Shown: positions 8,490-17,278 of the stretch, one piece after another
Position numbering within the stretch: the stretch's first letter is position 1
Layout: each line of letters starts with the position of its first letter
From: Ensifer sp. USDA 6670
GTDB taxonomy: Bacteria > Pseudomonadota > Alphaproteobacteria > Rhizobiales > Rhizobiaceae
NCBI GenBank assembly: GCA_000421085.1
Contig: ATWE01000009.1
Span: 186,001-250,000 of the forward strand
Length of the DNA: 64,000 bases
Direction: 5' to 3'
Position numbers and translations under genes: made by a program
The notes under the pieces: model-generated
The model's database searches: none
Told to the model about the DNA's origin: nothing
The model's input: only the letters and a program-made list of their open reading frames with translations

Positions 8490-9890
8490 ATGACAAGGTC
8501 AAGAGGCTCCCTTTTTGCGTTCTTCTGCTTGGTTGTGGCCCTGTGTACGGGCATCGGCGTCAGTCCCCCGGCATCTGCAAACGGCGATTCCGTCGAAATC
8601 TCCTCGAATTTTTCGCGGTCGATCAAGGTTGCGAAGGGCAAGACGGTAACGATCAGAGCCGTGCAGCGATTCGATGAGATCGTCATCGGGGATCCGGAAA
8701 TTGCGACTGTGACCCCTTTGACCGACCGTTCCTTCTATATTCTCGGCAATGAACTGGGCTCGACGAGCGTCACAATTTTCGATGCGGAAAAGAACCCGGT
8801 CGGCATTATCGACATAGAGGTGACGCTCGATACGAAATTGCTGTCCTCGACGATACGGCAGTCGGTGCCGGGCTCGAGCGTAAAGGTAACCTCGGCGAAT
8901 GGAAGGATCGTTCTTTCCGGCTCTGCCACGGATGCGGTCGCAGCTACGCAGGCGGAGCAGATCGCATCGCGCTTTGCCGGCGACGAGGAGGTCATCAATT
9001 CCATTAAGATCACGTCGTCCCAACAGGTACAGCTGAATGTCAGATTCGTGGAGATCAACCGCGACGTCGGCAAGGAGCTTGGGACCCGGATCAGTGCCGC
9101 TTATGCCTGGTCGAACGGGAGTGTCGAGTTCAACTCCTCCCCGCGCGCGACATCCAATACGCCGGCCGGGTCCCTTATCGGCAGCCTCATCGGAGAGGGC
9201 TACTCGGTCGATGTGGCGATCGATGCGCTCGAAGACAGGGGCATGGCCCGGCGTCTGGCCGAACCGAACCTGATAGCACGCTCCGGTGAGACTTCGAGCT
9301 TTCTGGCGGGCGGCGAATTCCCCATCCCCATCTCGGAGCAGGACGGAACCATTACCGTCAGCTACAAGAAGTTCGGCGTCGGTCTGGATTTCACGCCGAC
9401 CGTGCTCAGCGACGGCCTCATTGCCCTCGATATCGAGCCGGAAGTTTCGGCGATCGACAACACCGCCTCCTACCGGGTGGGAAATATAGCGATCCCAGGT
9501 TTCTCCGTCCGCCGTGCCCGGACGTCGGTCGATCTCAAGAGCGGCCAGAGCTTCATGATCGCCGGCCTCCTGCAGAGCGAGAACAATCTCATTACCCAGC
9601 GCGTGCCGGGCCTCGGGCAACTTCCCGTTCTCGGGGCGTTGTTTTCGTCCAAGGCTTATCAGCGCCGCGAGACCGATCTGGTGATTATCGTCACGCCTCA
9701 TCTCGTCAAACCGATCGATCCGCTCAAGAAGGTCGCCAGCCCGTCGGATCGAACGAAACGCCCGACCGAAGCTGAATTCTTTCTCGGCAATATCGATGAA
9801 GTGGAGGTCAACGGCAGGGGCCGGTCAGCGTCGAGGCAGGCGCGTGTCGTCCGCGCACCGAGTTCCGGCCATTTCCTGGAGCTCCAATGA
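8490..9890 (+). CDS. cpaC: CpaC-type secretin (type IVb/Tad pilus outer-membrane pore), stand-alone copy
   Basis: A 466-residue protein with a clear Sec signal peptide ending about residue 31 (PPASANG). Next come an N-terminal secretin domain (about 35-110, RSIKVAKGKTVTIRAVQRFDEIVIGDPEIA), a BON-like segment (about 115-190, VTSANGRIVLSGSATDA) and the secretin barrel (about 240-410). The barrel has LAEPNLIARSGETSSFLAGGEFPIP and the closing VPGLGQLPVLGALFSSKAYQRRETDLVIIVTPHLVKP. The start at 8490 has AGGAACC upstream. Secretins form the outer-membrane gate of Tad pili. No ATPase, prepilin or peptidase genes are near; only two small lipoprotein genes follow, the first overlapping by ATGA. Confidence 0.9.
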   Translation: MTRSRGSLFAFFCLVVALCTGIGVSPPASANGDSVEISSNFSRSIKVAKGKTVTIRAVQRFDEIVIGDPEIATVTPLTDRSFYILGNELGSTSVTIFDAEKNPVGIIDIEVTLDTKLLSSTIRQSVPGSSVKVTSANGRIVLSGSATDAVAATQAEQIASRFAGDEEVINSIKITSSQQVQLNVRFVEINRDVGKELGTRISAAYAWSNGSVEFNSSPRATSNTPAGSLIGSLIGEGYSVDVAIDALEDRGMARRLAEPNLIARSGETSSFLAGGEFPIPISEQDGTITVSYKKFGVGLDFTPTVLSDGLIALDIEPEVSAIDNTASYRVGNIAIPGFSVRRARTSVDLKSGQSFMIAGLLQSENNLITQRVPGLGQLPVLGALFSSKAYQRRETDLVIIVTPHLVKPIDPLKKVASPSDRTKRPTEAEFFLGNIDEVEVNGRGRSASRQARVVRAPSSGHFLELQ

Positions 9891-10183
9891 TCCGGAGAAG
9901 CAGCAGGCCTAAGGGCTTTCCCGGTCTTCTCTTCGCGGCTCTGGTCCTGCTTTCCGGCTGCCAGAGTCATGAGCTCGTCCGTGGTGAAACGATAGCCTTG
10001 TCCGCGGGCGATGCAATCGCGGCCAACAGCGTGATGCAGATGGTCGATCCGTGGCCGCCAAGGGTCAAGCAGACCAGCCTGGCCACGCCAGCCGACCTGG
10101 AACAATATAAGCCGCAACCGCCGAACGCGGAGCAAAACGGGGGGAATGGTGAGACTTATCCGAACGACACCACGACACAGTAG
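9887..10183 (+). CDS. small lipoprotein, possible CpaD/pilotin-like partner of the secretin
   Basis: A 98-residue protein with a basic N-terminus, a hydrophobic stretch and a good lipobox (LLSGC) near residue 25, so it is predicted to be lipid-anchored. The rest is polar and low in predicted structure, ending in an Asn/Thr-rich tail. It overlaps the secretin stop by ATGA, so it is translationally coupled to it. Position suggests a role in secretin assembly or stability, as small lipoproteins often play in Tad and type II systems, but no family is recognised. Confidence 0.75.
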   Translation: MIRRSSRPKGFPGLLFAALVLLSGCQSHELVRGETIALSAGDAIAANSVMQMVDPWPPRVKQTSLATPADLEQYKPQPPNAEQNGGNGETYPNDTTTQ

Positions 10184-10204
10184 CAAGAGGGCGGCGATCA
10201 GCGA

Positions 10205-10735
10205 ATGGAGATGACAACAGGCGTGTCCGGCCGGAGTGTGCTGGGCCGTTCGGGAGGAGGACGCCGGACCACGGAACTGGCCATGGCGGTTGTCGCCACC
10301 GTGCTTCTTTCAAGCTGTCAGACGTCGGAGGTGTTGTCGGGTGCCGAGCTCGACCCGACATCCGCTCTCGCTTCATCCGGAGATGTGAGCAAGTCCGATC
10401 TCGATCAAGGCAAGCTTCAGTTCATGAACGGCAATTATGGGCTCGCCGAGAAGCACTTTCGAGAGGCGGTAGAGCTGCGGCAAGACAATGCCGAGGCGTT
10501 GATGGGATTGGCGGCCTGCTACGATCGCCTCGGCCGATTCGATCTGGCGGACCGCGCCTATAGCCAATTGCTCAAGGTTGCCGGACGCCAGCCACGCATC
10601 GTCAACAACATGGGATACTCGCAATATCTGCGAGGCGAGAAAGCAAAGGCCCGCAAACTGCTGCTCGAAGCTCGTGCGGCATTACCGGGGGACGAGACGA
10701 TTGAGGCCAATCTTGCCTTGTTGGACCGCAGTTGA
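10205..10735 (+). CDS. TPR-repeat lipoprotein, TadD-like
   Basis: A 176-residue protein. A lipobox-like LLSSC lies near residue 38 after a hydrophobic segment, which makes the first about 20 residues an unusually long leader; a later start is possible. Residues about 65-165 form two to three TPR motifs (KLQFMNGNYGLAEKHFREAV, ALMGLAACYDRLGRFDLADRAY, MGYSQYLRGEKAKARKLLLEA). TadD proteins are TPR lipoproteins needed for Tad pilus assembly. Order secretin-lipoprotein-TPR protein supports a reduced Tad-like export set. Confidence 0.8.
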   Translation: MEMTTGVSGRSVLGRSGGGRRTTELAMAVVATVLLSSCQTSEVLSGAELDPTSALASSGDVSKSDLDQGKLQFMNGNYGLAEKHFREAVELRQDNAEALMGLAACYDRLGRFDLADRAYSQLLKVAGRQPRIVNNMGYSQYLRGEKAKARKLLLEARAALPGDETIEANLALLDRS

Positions 10736-10815
10736 GGGCATAGCGTTGGGTTCCGGCCGTCGGGCGACATTGATAGTCTTCGTCTTCGCCGTTAGCTTCG
10801 GCTGTCAGCAACTCG

Positions 10816-11631
10816 GTGATGGCTATGGCCAGTGACGTCCTTGCCCGTTCCTTCGGCAAAGAAGCATTTGGGCTCGACCCGCAGAACTACCACACGGCCC
10901 GGCCGGCCTATCCGGAGCTCGTCTGGGACGCGTTACGAAACCGCGCAGGACTCCGGCGCGGTATTTCTATCCTCGAGATCGGAGCCGGAACTGGTCTGGC
11001 CACCGAACGCCTTCTTGAAGATCGGCCCCACCGGCTTCTGGCTGTAGAGCCCGACAGGCGGCTAGCCAGGTTTCTTCGCGACCGATTGGACAAGGAAGAA
11101 CTCGAAGTGGTGGAAACTCCCTTCGAAAAATTGAAAGTTCCGGAAAAGAGTTTCGATCTCGTCGTCAGTGCGACGGCGTTTCACTGGCTTGATGCCGTTC
11201 CTGCTCTGCGGCGCATTCATCGACTGCTGCGAGCCGGCGGTACCGTCGCTCTCATTTGGAATCTCTTCGGGGACGGTGTCCGGCCTGACCCATTTCATCG
11301 AGCAACGGCACACCTGTTCTCGGGCCATCGTACGAGCCCATCCGGTGGCGGAACGACCAAGACGCCATACGGCCTCGACGTCAGAGCGCGACTGGGTGAC
11401 TTGACGGAGGCTGGATTCACGACTTGCGAGCCAGAGCTCAAAGACTGGACTCTGACTCTGGACCCACCCGCTGTTCGACGCCTCTATGCGACCTACTCGA
11501 ATGTCACGGCACTGCCAGCGGACGAACGCGAAAGGTTACTCAGCGGACTGGAGAAAGTGGCCGAAACCGAGTTCGCAGGCGTCGTCACCAGAAACATGAC
11601 CACGTCGGTTTACACGGGAAGACGAGAGTAA
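10816..11631 (+). CDS. class I SAM-dependent methyltransferase
   Basis: A 271-residue protein with the Rossmann-type SAM site ISILEIGAGTGLATERLL (motif I), LLAVEPDRRLARFL (acidic motif II) and FDLVVSATAFHWLD with the following LRRIHRLLRAGGTVALIWN (post-motifs). It belongs to the UbiE/BioC-like methyltransferase_11 group; the substrate is unknown. Start candidates are GTG at 10816, ATG at 10819 and ATG at 10825; none has a strong Shine-Dalgarno. A second, frameshifted methyltransferase gene follows after 61 nt. Confidence 0.88.
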   Translation: MMAMASDVLARSFGKEAFGLDPQNYHTARPAYPELVWDALRNRAGLRRGISILEIGAGTGLATERLLEDRPHRLLAVEPDRRLARFLRDRLDKEELEVVETPFEKLKVPEKSFDLVVSATAFHWLDAVPALRRIHRLLRAGGTVALIWNLFGDGVRPDPFHRATAHLFSGHRTSPSGGGTTKTPYGLDVRARLGDLTEAGFTTCEPELKDWTLTLDPPAVRRLYATYSNVTALPADERERLLSGLEKVAETEFAGVVTRNMTTSVYTGRRE

Positions 11632-11692
11632 CGGGGCGCAGGGGAGGGAAAATCAAACTCCCGTACGAGCCCGAACAAAGAGAGTGATTGTT

Positions 11693-12474
11693 ATGGCGTT
11701 GGATCGTGCCGACTTTTACGACGCAGAATTGGCACGACACAATCGCCACTTACGGGTTGCTGCCGATTTTGGCGCGGATGAGTGCTCGATATCGGCTGCG
11801 GTGCGGGACAGACGACGCGCGAGGCCGCCCGCGCCGCGCCGCGAGGAGAAGCGATCGGTGTGGATATTTCCGCGGAGATGCTGGAGGAGGCAAGGCGACG
11901 GAGTGCCCCAGAGGGTCTGCGGAATGTGATGTTCGAGCAGGGCGACGCGCAATTCCACGCATTCCCGACCGGCCGTTTCGACCTTTGCATCAGCCGGTTT
12001 GGCGTGATGTTCTTTGCCGATCCGGCGGCGGCATTTGCCAATATCGGCCGAGCGATGCGCCCCGGCGCGCGCATTGTGTGGATGGTGTGGCAGAGCCGGG
12101 AGCGCAACGAGTGGTCACGCGCCATTCGGCAAGCCCTGGCGCCGGCAATTGCGGTTTCCGCAGGTGCTGCCAGCCCGTTTTCACTTGGCGATCCTCCGCT
12201 TGCCACGGACCTTCTGAGCGCAGCAGGCTTTACTTCGATCGATTTCACCGACGTGCAGGAGCCGGTCTTCTATGGATCAGATGTCGATGCGGCGTTCGAT
12301 GCGCTCACCAGTCTCTACCTCGTGAAGGACGCGCTCGCGGGCACGAATGAACCGCCTGACAAACCACTGCGGCGGCTGCGCGATTTGCTGGAGGGGCATC
12401 TGACCTCGGAGGGCGTATTTTTCGACTCTCGCGCGTGGATCATCACTGCCCGCCGGGCAGGCGGAGGAGGCTGA
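11693..12474 (+). pseudogene. class I SAM-dependent methyltransferase, frameshifted
   Basis: Two adjacent frames together spell one methyltransferase. From 11693 the frame encodes MALDRADFYDAELARHNRHL and onward to DFGADE. Around 11779-11784 the homology jumps to the -1 frame, which reads VLDIGCGAGQTTREAARAA (motif I), GVDISAEMLEEARRR (motif II) and on to the normal C-terminus at 12474. The N-terminal frame alone runs out of phase, and the downstream frame has a TGA at 11779-11781. A net loss of one base (or four) explains this. A shortened product starting at GTG 11782 would lack the N-terminal helix. It could be a true pseudogene or a sequencing error. Confidence 0.75.
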
Positions 12475-12582
12475 CTGCGCCGCGAAAGGCGCCGATCCGC
12501 GCGAGAAAGGCAAGTATGGCTCAATCGAGCCTGATATCGTGCTGGAATAACGCATGATCGCGTTGAGCGGATTAGCGGCTCG

Positions 12583-13419
12583 TCAGTTCCGGTCCCGCCG
12601 AGGCGGTGGAGCTGCGGTGCCTCCTTTTTGCGCCTTCGCAAAATGTATGATGTCCTCGACCATGCGGGCGTCCCACAGATCGTTATGGCCGGCGTCGTAG
12701 ATGAGCATCTGTTTGGGCTCCGGAGCGATCTGATACAGAGCTTCGCCCGAAGACAATGGGATGATGGCGTCATGCCGGCCGTGGATAAAGAGCTTCGGTT
12801 GCCTCACCTGTGCGATTTTCAGATCCGAGCGGAAGGGATCCTTGATGAGGAGGGCAACCGGAAAGAATGGATAGTAGGTCTGAGCGAGCGAGAGGACCGA
12901 CAGGTAGGCAGACACGAGGATGACCGCGACTGCCGGCCGTTGCTCTGCCGTATTGACCGCCACACCGCTTCCCAGCGACTGGCCCAGCACGACGATCTCG
13001 TTTCCGGAACGTTCCGCAAGCCAGTCGAAGGCGGCAATGCCATCAATCAATAAGCCATGCTCGCTCGGCGTCCCGGTTGATCCCGGATAGCCGCGATAGG
13101 AAAGCGCGAGCAGGCCGATGCCGCGTGCGGCAAGGGCCTGGGCGAAGAAGCCATAGTTGCTGACCCGGTCGGCATTTCCGAGAAAGAACAACACCGAAGG
13201 CTGGCCGGGCTCACCCCGGCTATAGAGGCCATGAAGCGTTTCTCCATCGGGAGTCTGAATGGACACGTTCTGTCCCCAGCTTGCTCGCTCGGGCGCCGAC
13301 GTTGCGCTTGCGCCGGGGTAAAGGAGGGCGCGCTGGGACAGATACGTCAAGCCGACAAGCGAGATGTATGCGAAAGCCGCCAATAGCGGCAAGATCAGCA
13401 GGAGTTTAGTGGCACTCAC
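12583..13419 (-). CDS. alpha/beta hydrolase, membrane-anchored (ABHD12/13-like)
   Basis: A 278-residue protein beginning with one membrane segment (about residues 5-30), then an alpha/beta-hydrolase domain. The nucleophile elbow is GQSLGSG (about residue 146), the acid is in LFIHGRHDAIIP and the base in AGHNDLWD. An LSYRGYPGSTGTPSE loop before the elbow is typical of the BEM46/ABHD13 group. The C-terminal tail is Pro/Arg-rich. Substrate is unknown; these are usually esterases or lipases facing the periplasm. It is a single-gene unit divergent from ppk2. Confidence 0.85.
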   Translation of the reverse strand: MSATKLLLILPLLAAFAYISLVGLTYLSQRALLYPGASATSAPERASWGQNVSIQTPDGETLHGLYSRGEPGQPSVLFFLGNADRVSNYGFFAQALAARGIGLLALSYRGYPGSTGTPSEHGLLIDGIAAFDWLAERSGNEIVVLGQSLGSGVAVNTAEQRPAVAVILVSAYLSVLSLAQTYYPFFPVALLIKDPFRSDLKIAQVRQPKLFIHGRHDAIIPLSSGEALYQIAPEPKQMLIYDAGHNDLWDARMVEDIIHFAKAQKGGTAAPPPRRDRN

Positions 13420-13635
13420 GGTCCATGTCTGCCCGCTCTCGTCCCTTCATTGAAATCGTCGGGTCAGTATGCCCAAATGGGGCCTGCCATCACAACGTTC
13501 TTGTGTCGCCGGTGACGCTTGACCCTGCCTACGCCGGCGGCATGCGTCCCGCGGAACGTAATTTTTTCTTCACTCCGACATTGAATAGGTCAATCTTGCG
13601 ATCAAGACTGTTGGCGCGAACTGCGGAGGCGTAAC

Positions 13636-14556
13636 ATGAGTAACTCGAAAGACGAGGGAGAGCGCATCGATTGGCTCGAGGCAGAGCTTGCCGACACAAT
13701 CGATGAGGATTACGAGCTCGAACTTTCTGAACCGGCGTTATCCGAGAAAATCCGCAGGATTTACCGTAAAGCGCATCCTCCGGCGCTTCCCCGCATGGAG
13801 TATTTCCGCGCGCTCCTGGCGTTGCAGGCGGAGCTAATCAAGCTGCAGGACTGGGTCGTCTACCACAAGGAGAAGGTCGTTGTGATCTTCGAGGGACGCG
13901 ACGCGGCTGGAAAGGGCGGCGTCATCAAGCGTATCACCCAGCGACTCAATCCGCGCATCGTCAGAACGGTGGCGCTGCCGGCGCCGTCCGATCGCGAGAA
14001 GACCCAATGGTATTTCCAGCGTTACGTACCACATCTGCCGGCCGGCGGCGAAATCGTCCTCTTCGACCGCTCCTGGTACAACCGCTGCGGCGTCGAACGC
14101 GTCATGGGCTTTGCGACCGAGGAGGAAGTCGAGCAGTTCTTCAACGACGTGCCGGAATTCGAACGCATGCTGGTGCGCTCCGGCGTTCGGCTCGTTAAAT
14201 ACTGGTTCTCGATCACCGACGAGGAACAGCAGCTGCGCTTTCTGACGCGCATCCACGACCCGCTGAAACAGTGGAAGCTCTCGCCGATGGACCTGCAATC
14301 GCGCGTCCGTTGGGAAGCCTATACCAAGGCCAAGGAAGAGACCTTCGCCCGTACCAACATTCGCGAAGCGCCATGGCATATCGTCGAGGCCAACGACAAG
14401 AAGCGGGCGCGGCTCAACTGCATCGACCATCTCTTGAAGCAGATCCCCTATGAGGATGTGCCGCACGAGGATATCACCTTGCCGGAGCGCATTTTCAACC
14501 CCAACTACGAGCGGAAGGTCCTGCCGCCGGAGCTTTACGTCCCCGCGAAGTACTGA
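13636..14556 (+). CDS. ppk2: polyphosphate kinase 2 (PPK2)
   Basis: A 306-residue PPK2. The Walker A loop is EGRDAAGKGG (residues 86-95), followed by the lid region with RYVPHLPAGGEI, the Walker B LFDRSWYNRCGVERVMGF (Asp about 144) and the RIHDPLKQWKLSPMD segment. PPK2 enzymes use polyphosphate to phosphorylate nucleoside mono- or diphosphates. One-domain proteins of this length are the usual rhizobial form. GGAGG lies 6 nt upstream of the ATG. The first about 45 residues are acidic and probably form an N-terminal helix. The gene stands alone. Confidence 0.95.
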   Translation: MSNSKDEGERIDWLEAELADTIDEDYELELSEPALSEKIRRIYRKAHPPALPRMEYFRALLALQAELIKLQDWVVYHKEKVVVIFEGRDAAGKGGVIKRITQRLNPRIVRTVALPAPSDREKTQWYFQRYVPHLPAGGEIVLFDRSWYNRCGVERVMGFATEEEVEQFFNDVPEFERMLVRSGVRLVKYWFSITDEEQQLRFLTRIHDPLKQWKLSPMDLQSRVRWEAYTKAKEETFARTNIREAPWHIVEANDKKRARLNCIDHLLKQIPYEDVPHEDITLPERIFNPNYERKVLPPELYVPAKY

Positions 14557-14929
14557 CATCTCGGATACAAACGCGGAAAAATCGCATGTAGTGGAAGTTA
14601 GCTAGGACGCAAATGGTGGACATATCCGGGCTTGTCTGCTGCGACGCCGGCGGGGGTGGTTGCAAGCACAGACAGGGCAAGCCCGTCGTCGTTCCGCAGG
14701 CCTGCTCTTGAGCCAATTCGCCCACACGGTCTAAGACAGCGAGTAATCTATTATACCATCCTTAAGCGGCATTTGCTGAGCCGATGGCTGCAGTCCGCAA
14801 CGACACGCAAGCGGTTATCCGAGGCGGCAAGGTTGAAGCCAATTCGCAAGCCGATCCAAACGTTGGAAATGACTCGCGTTTTCTGGGGACCGAGCGTTAA
14901 CTGAGTTGTTGTGACGGAGGAGGCAAGCC
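14557..14929. other. intergenic stretch, no gene recognised
   Basis: This 373-nt stretch between ppk2 and the GYD-domain gene holds no open frame that looks like a protein and no strong inverted repeat. A short AT-rich patch (about 14740-14765) might serve as a promoter for the GYD gene, but no clear -35/-10 pair is seen. Confidence 0.5.
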
Positions 14930-15256
14930 ATGGCCATGTATCTCACGCGCTTCAGCTACACGCCCGAGACGTGGGCGCGGATGATCGACAACCCTGAAGA
15001 CCGCCGTGAGGCGGCACGTACGTATATCGAATCCGTCGGCGGAAAGCTCCATGGATTCTGGTACGCCTTTGGCGAGCATGATGGTTGGAATCTGTGGGAG
15101 GCGCCTGATAACGTATCGATGGCGGCTGTCGCCCTTGCCATCGGTGCAGGAGGCGCGCTCAGCTCTATCGAAACCACTGTCCTCCTCAGCGTCGAGGATA
15201 CGATGGAAGCACTTGGAATGGCAAAGTCGATTAGTTATCGTCCCCCTGCAGCCTAG
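14930..15256 (+). CDS. GYD-domain protein
   Basis: A 108-residue protein of the GYD family (DUF of ferredoxin-like fold). It shows the family pattern: MYLTRFSYTPETWARM at the N-terminus, AARTYIESVGGKLHGFWYAFGEHDGW in the middle, and the ALAIGAGGALSSIETTVLLS strand near the end. An ideal GGAGGAGG Shine-Dalgarno precedes the ATG. The biochemical role of GYD proteins is not established. It has no operon partner. Confidence 0.85.
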   Translation: MAMYLTRFSYTPETWARMIDNPEDRREAARTYIESVGGKLHGFWYAFGEHDGWNLWEAPDNVSMAAVALAIGAGGALSSIETTVLLSVEDTMEALGMAKSISYRPPAA

Positions 15257-15687
15257 GCGTGGTGCATTCTCCCGCCCATATTGAAGGCCGGCGGGTCCGC
15301 GGCTCGACTCCTTTCAAGGAGGGATAACGGTCACTTGGTCGCGAAGGTCGATTGTTACTATGCCATCCTCTCTTGCCTATTGAGGCGGAAGGCCGGCGCG
15401 TAAGGTCGGTCGATGCCTGATCGAGAGTCGCTTATCTCGGAAGTTCCAAGCCTGCCGCCAGGACTGGATCACCGCAGTTGGAACTGATTCAGCATCCGCC
15501 ACGGCAGCTTGGCCCTCCGGGTCGCGCGGCGATGGCCTTTCTCGTCGCGGCACAGCGAAATTGGCAATCGGAATGGTAGGCTATTCAAGCCACCCGGCGT
15601 GCACCGTTAATTCCAAATAGCTAATATATATAGCGACTCCGTTATGATATTCAGGTTGCTTCAGCAGCGAGCCTCAGGGAGGCAAGC
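15257..15687. other. intergenic stretch, no gene recognised
   Basis: This 431-nt stretch shows no convincing coding frame. An AT-rich segment at about 15610-15650, with a short GCTA/TAGC repeat around a TA run (15620-15634), is the likely promoter zone of the cytochrome gene downstream. Nothing else was recognised. Confidence 0.5.
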
Positions 15688-16218
15688 ATGGTTCGGTCAG
15701 GCATCTGGTTCGCATTCTTCGCAACCGCTGCTTTTGGGCTACAGCCGCTCGGGGCGGTTGCTGCCGACGATCCCGAAATTGCGCGGGGGGAATACCTCGT
15801 TACAATCGGCGGCTGCAACGACTGCCATACACCCGGATATTTCTTCGGAAAACCGGACAGCTCACGTTTTCTCGGCGGGTCCGATGTAGGCTTCGAAATC
15901 CCAGGAGAGGGTGTTTTCATCGGTCGCAACATCACGCCCGACAAGGAGACCGGCATCGGCAGCTGGACCGGGGAGCAGATTGTGACTGCCATTCAGACCG
16001 GACAGCGCCCCGACGGCCGCATGCTGGCACCGATCATGCCGTGGCACGCATTCGCGCAACTCACAAAAGAAGACGCAGGCGCAATTGCAGCATTCCTTCA
16101 AAGCTTGAAGCCGGTGAGCCATCAGGTGCCGGGTCCGTTTAAGCCAGGGGAAAAGGTACCAACCTTTCTGTTCAGGATCTTGCCACCAGGCGAAACCGCA
16201 GCCGCAGCGCCAAAATAG
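15688..16218 (+). CDS. periplasmic c-type cytochrome (single haem)
   Basis: A 176-residue protein with a Sec signal peptide (cleavage after about residue 26, GAVAADD) and one haem-binding CNDCH motif, so it is exported and matured by the cytochrome c system. The segment RNITPDKETGIGSWTGEQIVTAIQTGQRPDGRMLAPIMPW is typical of the cytochrome subunits that accept electrons from membrane dehydrogenases; the Met in this region would be the axial ligand. GGGAGG precedes the ATG. No dehydrogenase gene is adjacent, so the electron donor is unknown. Confidence 0.88.
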   Translation: MVRSGIWFAFFATAAFGLQPLGAVAADDPEIARGEYLVTIGGCNDCHTPGYFFGKPDSSRFLGGSDVGFEIPGEGVFIGRNITPDKETGIGSWTGEQIVTAIQTGQRPDGRMLAPIMPWHAFAQLTKEDAGAIAAFLQSLKPVSHQVPGPFKPGEKVPTFLFRILPPGETAAAAPK

Positions 16219-16243
16219 CCGTTGCACTGGTGACACTCGAGGC

Positions 16244-17161
16244 TCACGGTAACCGGTATGCGGGCGCCGGCTGAGCTGCGGAAAGGCAGTTCTGAAACCA
16301 CTTCCGAAGTGCTGCGATGTCAGTGCGCTGTTCCAGCCCCAAGGCGCAGGCAAAATGATAGGCGTCGCCGGCGAGTGATTGCGAGAATGGGGCTTCCAGC
16401 AAACCAGCAGCAAGTGCATCGGCAGCAAGCACTCGGCTGGCGATGACCACGCCCTGGCCGGCAATGGCCGCCTGGACGGCCAGCATGCTGTCGGGAAACC
16501 GGGGACCGGCACCGGTATCGAGGTCGGCGAGGCCGGCCTGTTCACACCAGCGATTCCAATCGGGTCTCGGCGTAGGACGGCTTCGCCCGTCGATGTGGAT
16601 CAATGTGACGCGCCTGAGGTCGTCAAGTTGCAATAGACCGAGTCTTGGACTGCAAACCGGTGTCATCACGTCGCTGCAAAGTTGCGTGCTGGCTGCGCCG
16701 GCGAACGGACCGCGCCCGTAGCGTATCGCGGTCTCGATGCCCCCGGCGCGCAAGTCCTCGACCGTATTCGACGCGTGCAACCGCAGATCGAGGTTCGGAA
16801 TGGTTTGGCGTAGCGCATCCATCCGCGGCACCAGCCAGTGAGTCAGAAATGCTATTGTCGACGTCAGGGTGATTGTTACCGGCGCCGTCTCAGCCAGCAG
16901 TCGTGTGACGGCCCGCTCGATTTCGCCAAAACCGGCGGCCGCCGCCTCGTAAAGCGCCTTACCCTGCGGCGTCAGCGTCACGGCTCTGGGCGTCCGGTCC
17001 AGTACGCGCAGGCCCATATAAGCTTCGAGCTGTCTGACCTGATGGCTGATTGCCGTAGGCGTGACCAAAAGCTCTTCGGCTGCGGCTTTGAAACTGGCGC
17101 GGCGCGCGGCGGCTTCAAAGGCGCGAAGAGCGGACAAGGGAGGCAGGCGCGGACGGTGCAT
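16244..17161 (-). CDS. LysR-family transcriptional regulator (GcvA-like)
   Basis: A 305-residue LysR protein. The N-terminal HTH (about residues 8-65) reads LSALRAFEAAARRASFKAAAEELLVTPTAISHQVRQLE, close to the GcvA/AmpR branch, and is followed by the linker helix and a two-lobed periplasmic-binding-type effector domain (about 95-300). It is divergent from the PhzF gene with a 117-nt gap, the usual LysR arrangement, so it probably controls that gene and itself. The effector is unknown. Confidence 0.9.
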   Translation of the reverse strand: MHRPRLPPLSALRAFEAAARRASFKAAAEELLVTPTAISHQVRQLEAYMGLRVLDRTPRAVTLTPQGKALYEAAAAGFGEIERAVTRLLAETAPVTITLTSTIAFLTHWLVPRMDALRQTIPNLDLRLHASNTVEDLRAGGIETAIRYGRGPFAGAASTQLCSDVMTPVCSPRLGLLQLDDLRRVTLIHIDGRSRPTPRPDWNRWCEQAGLADLDTGAGPRFPDSMLAVQAAIAGQGVVIASRVLAADALAAGLLEAPFSQSLAGDAYHFACALGLEQRTDIAALRKWFQNCLSAAQPAPAYRLP

Positions 17162-17278
17162 GCTGAATCCAATTCATCTTCAAGCTGAGAAATTCGATTT
17201 TTAATCTTTAAAAGTAAAGGGCTACAGTGATGAAAGCTACGGCACACTAAATTGAGCTCATTCGAGCCGGGGTACAAA
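17162..17278. promoter_or_regulatory. divergent LysR/PhzF promoter region
   Basis: The 117-nt gap between the two divergent genes contains an AT-rich imperfect inverted repeat, TTTT at 17198-17201 with AAAA at 17210-17213 and more loosely matching bases between. LysR proteins bind T-N11-A sites of this type, so this is the best operator candidate, but the match is weak. Confidence 0.35.

Noticed and set aside
10746-10835. 29-codon frame ending VFVFAVSFGCQQLGDGYGQ, resembling a tiny lipoprotein
   Set aside because: It starts at TTG, has a poor lipobox, overlaps the methyltransferase start and has no clear ribosome site. Left out as a gene.
15620-15634. Palindrome in the AT-rich region before the cytochrome gene
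   Set aside because: Only four base pairs match at each end and the centre is a TA run. It cannot be told from chance.
17198-17213. Stronger LysR operator claim in the LysR/PhzF gap
   Set aside because: The inverted repeat is weak and AT-rich, so it was kept only as a low-confidence feature and not raised as a finding.
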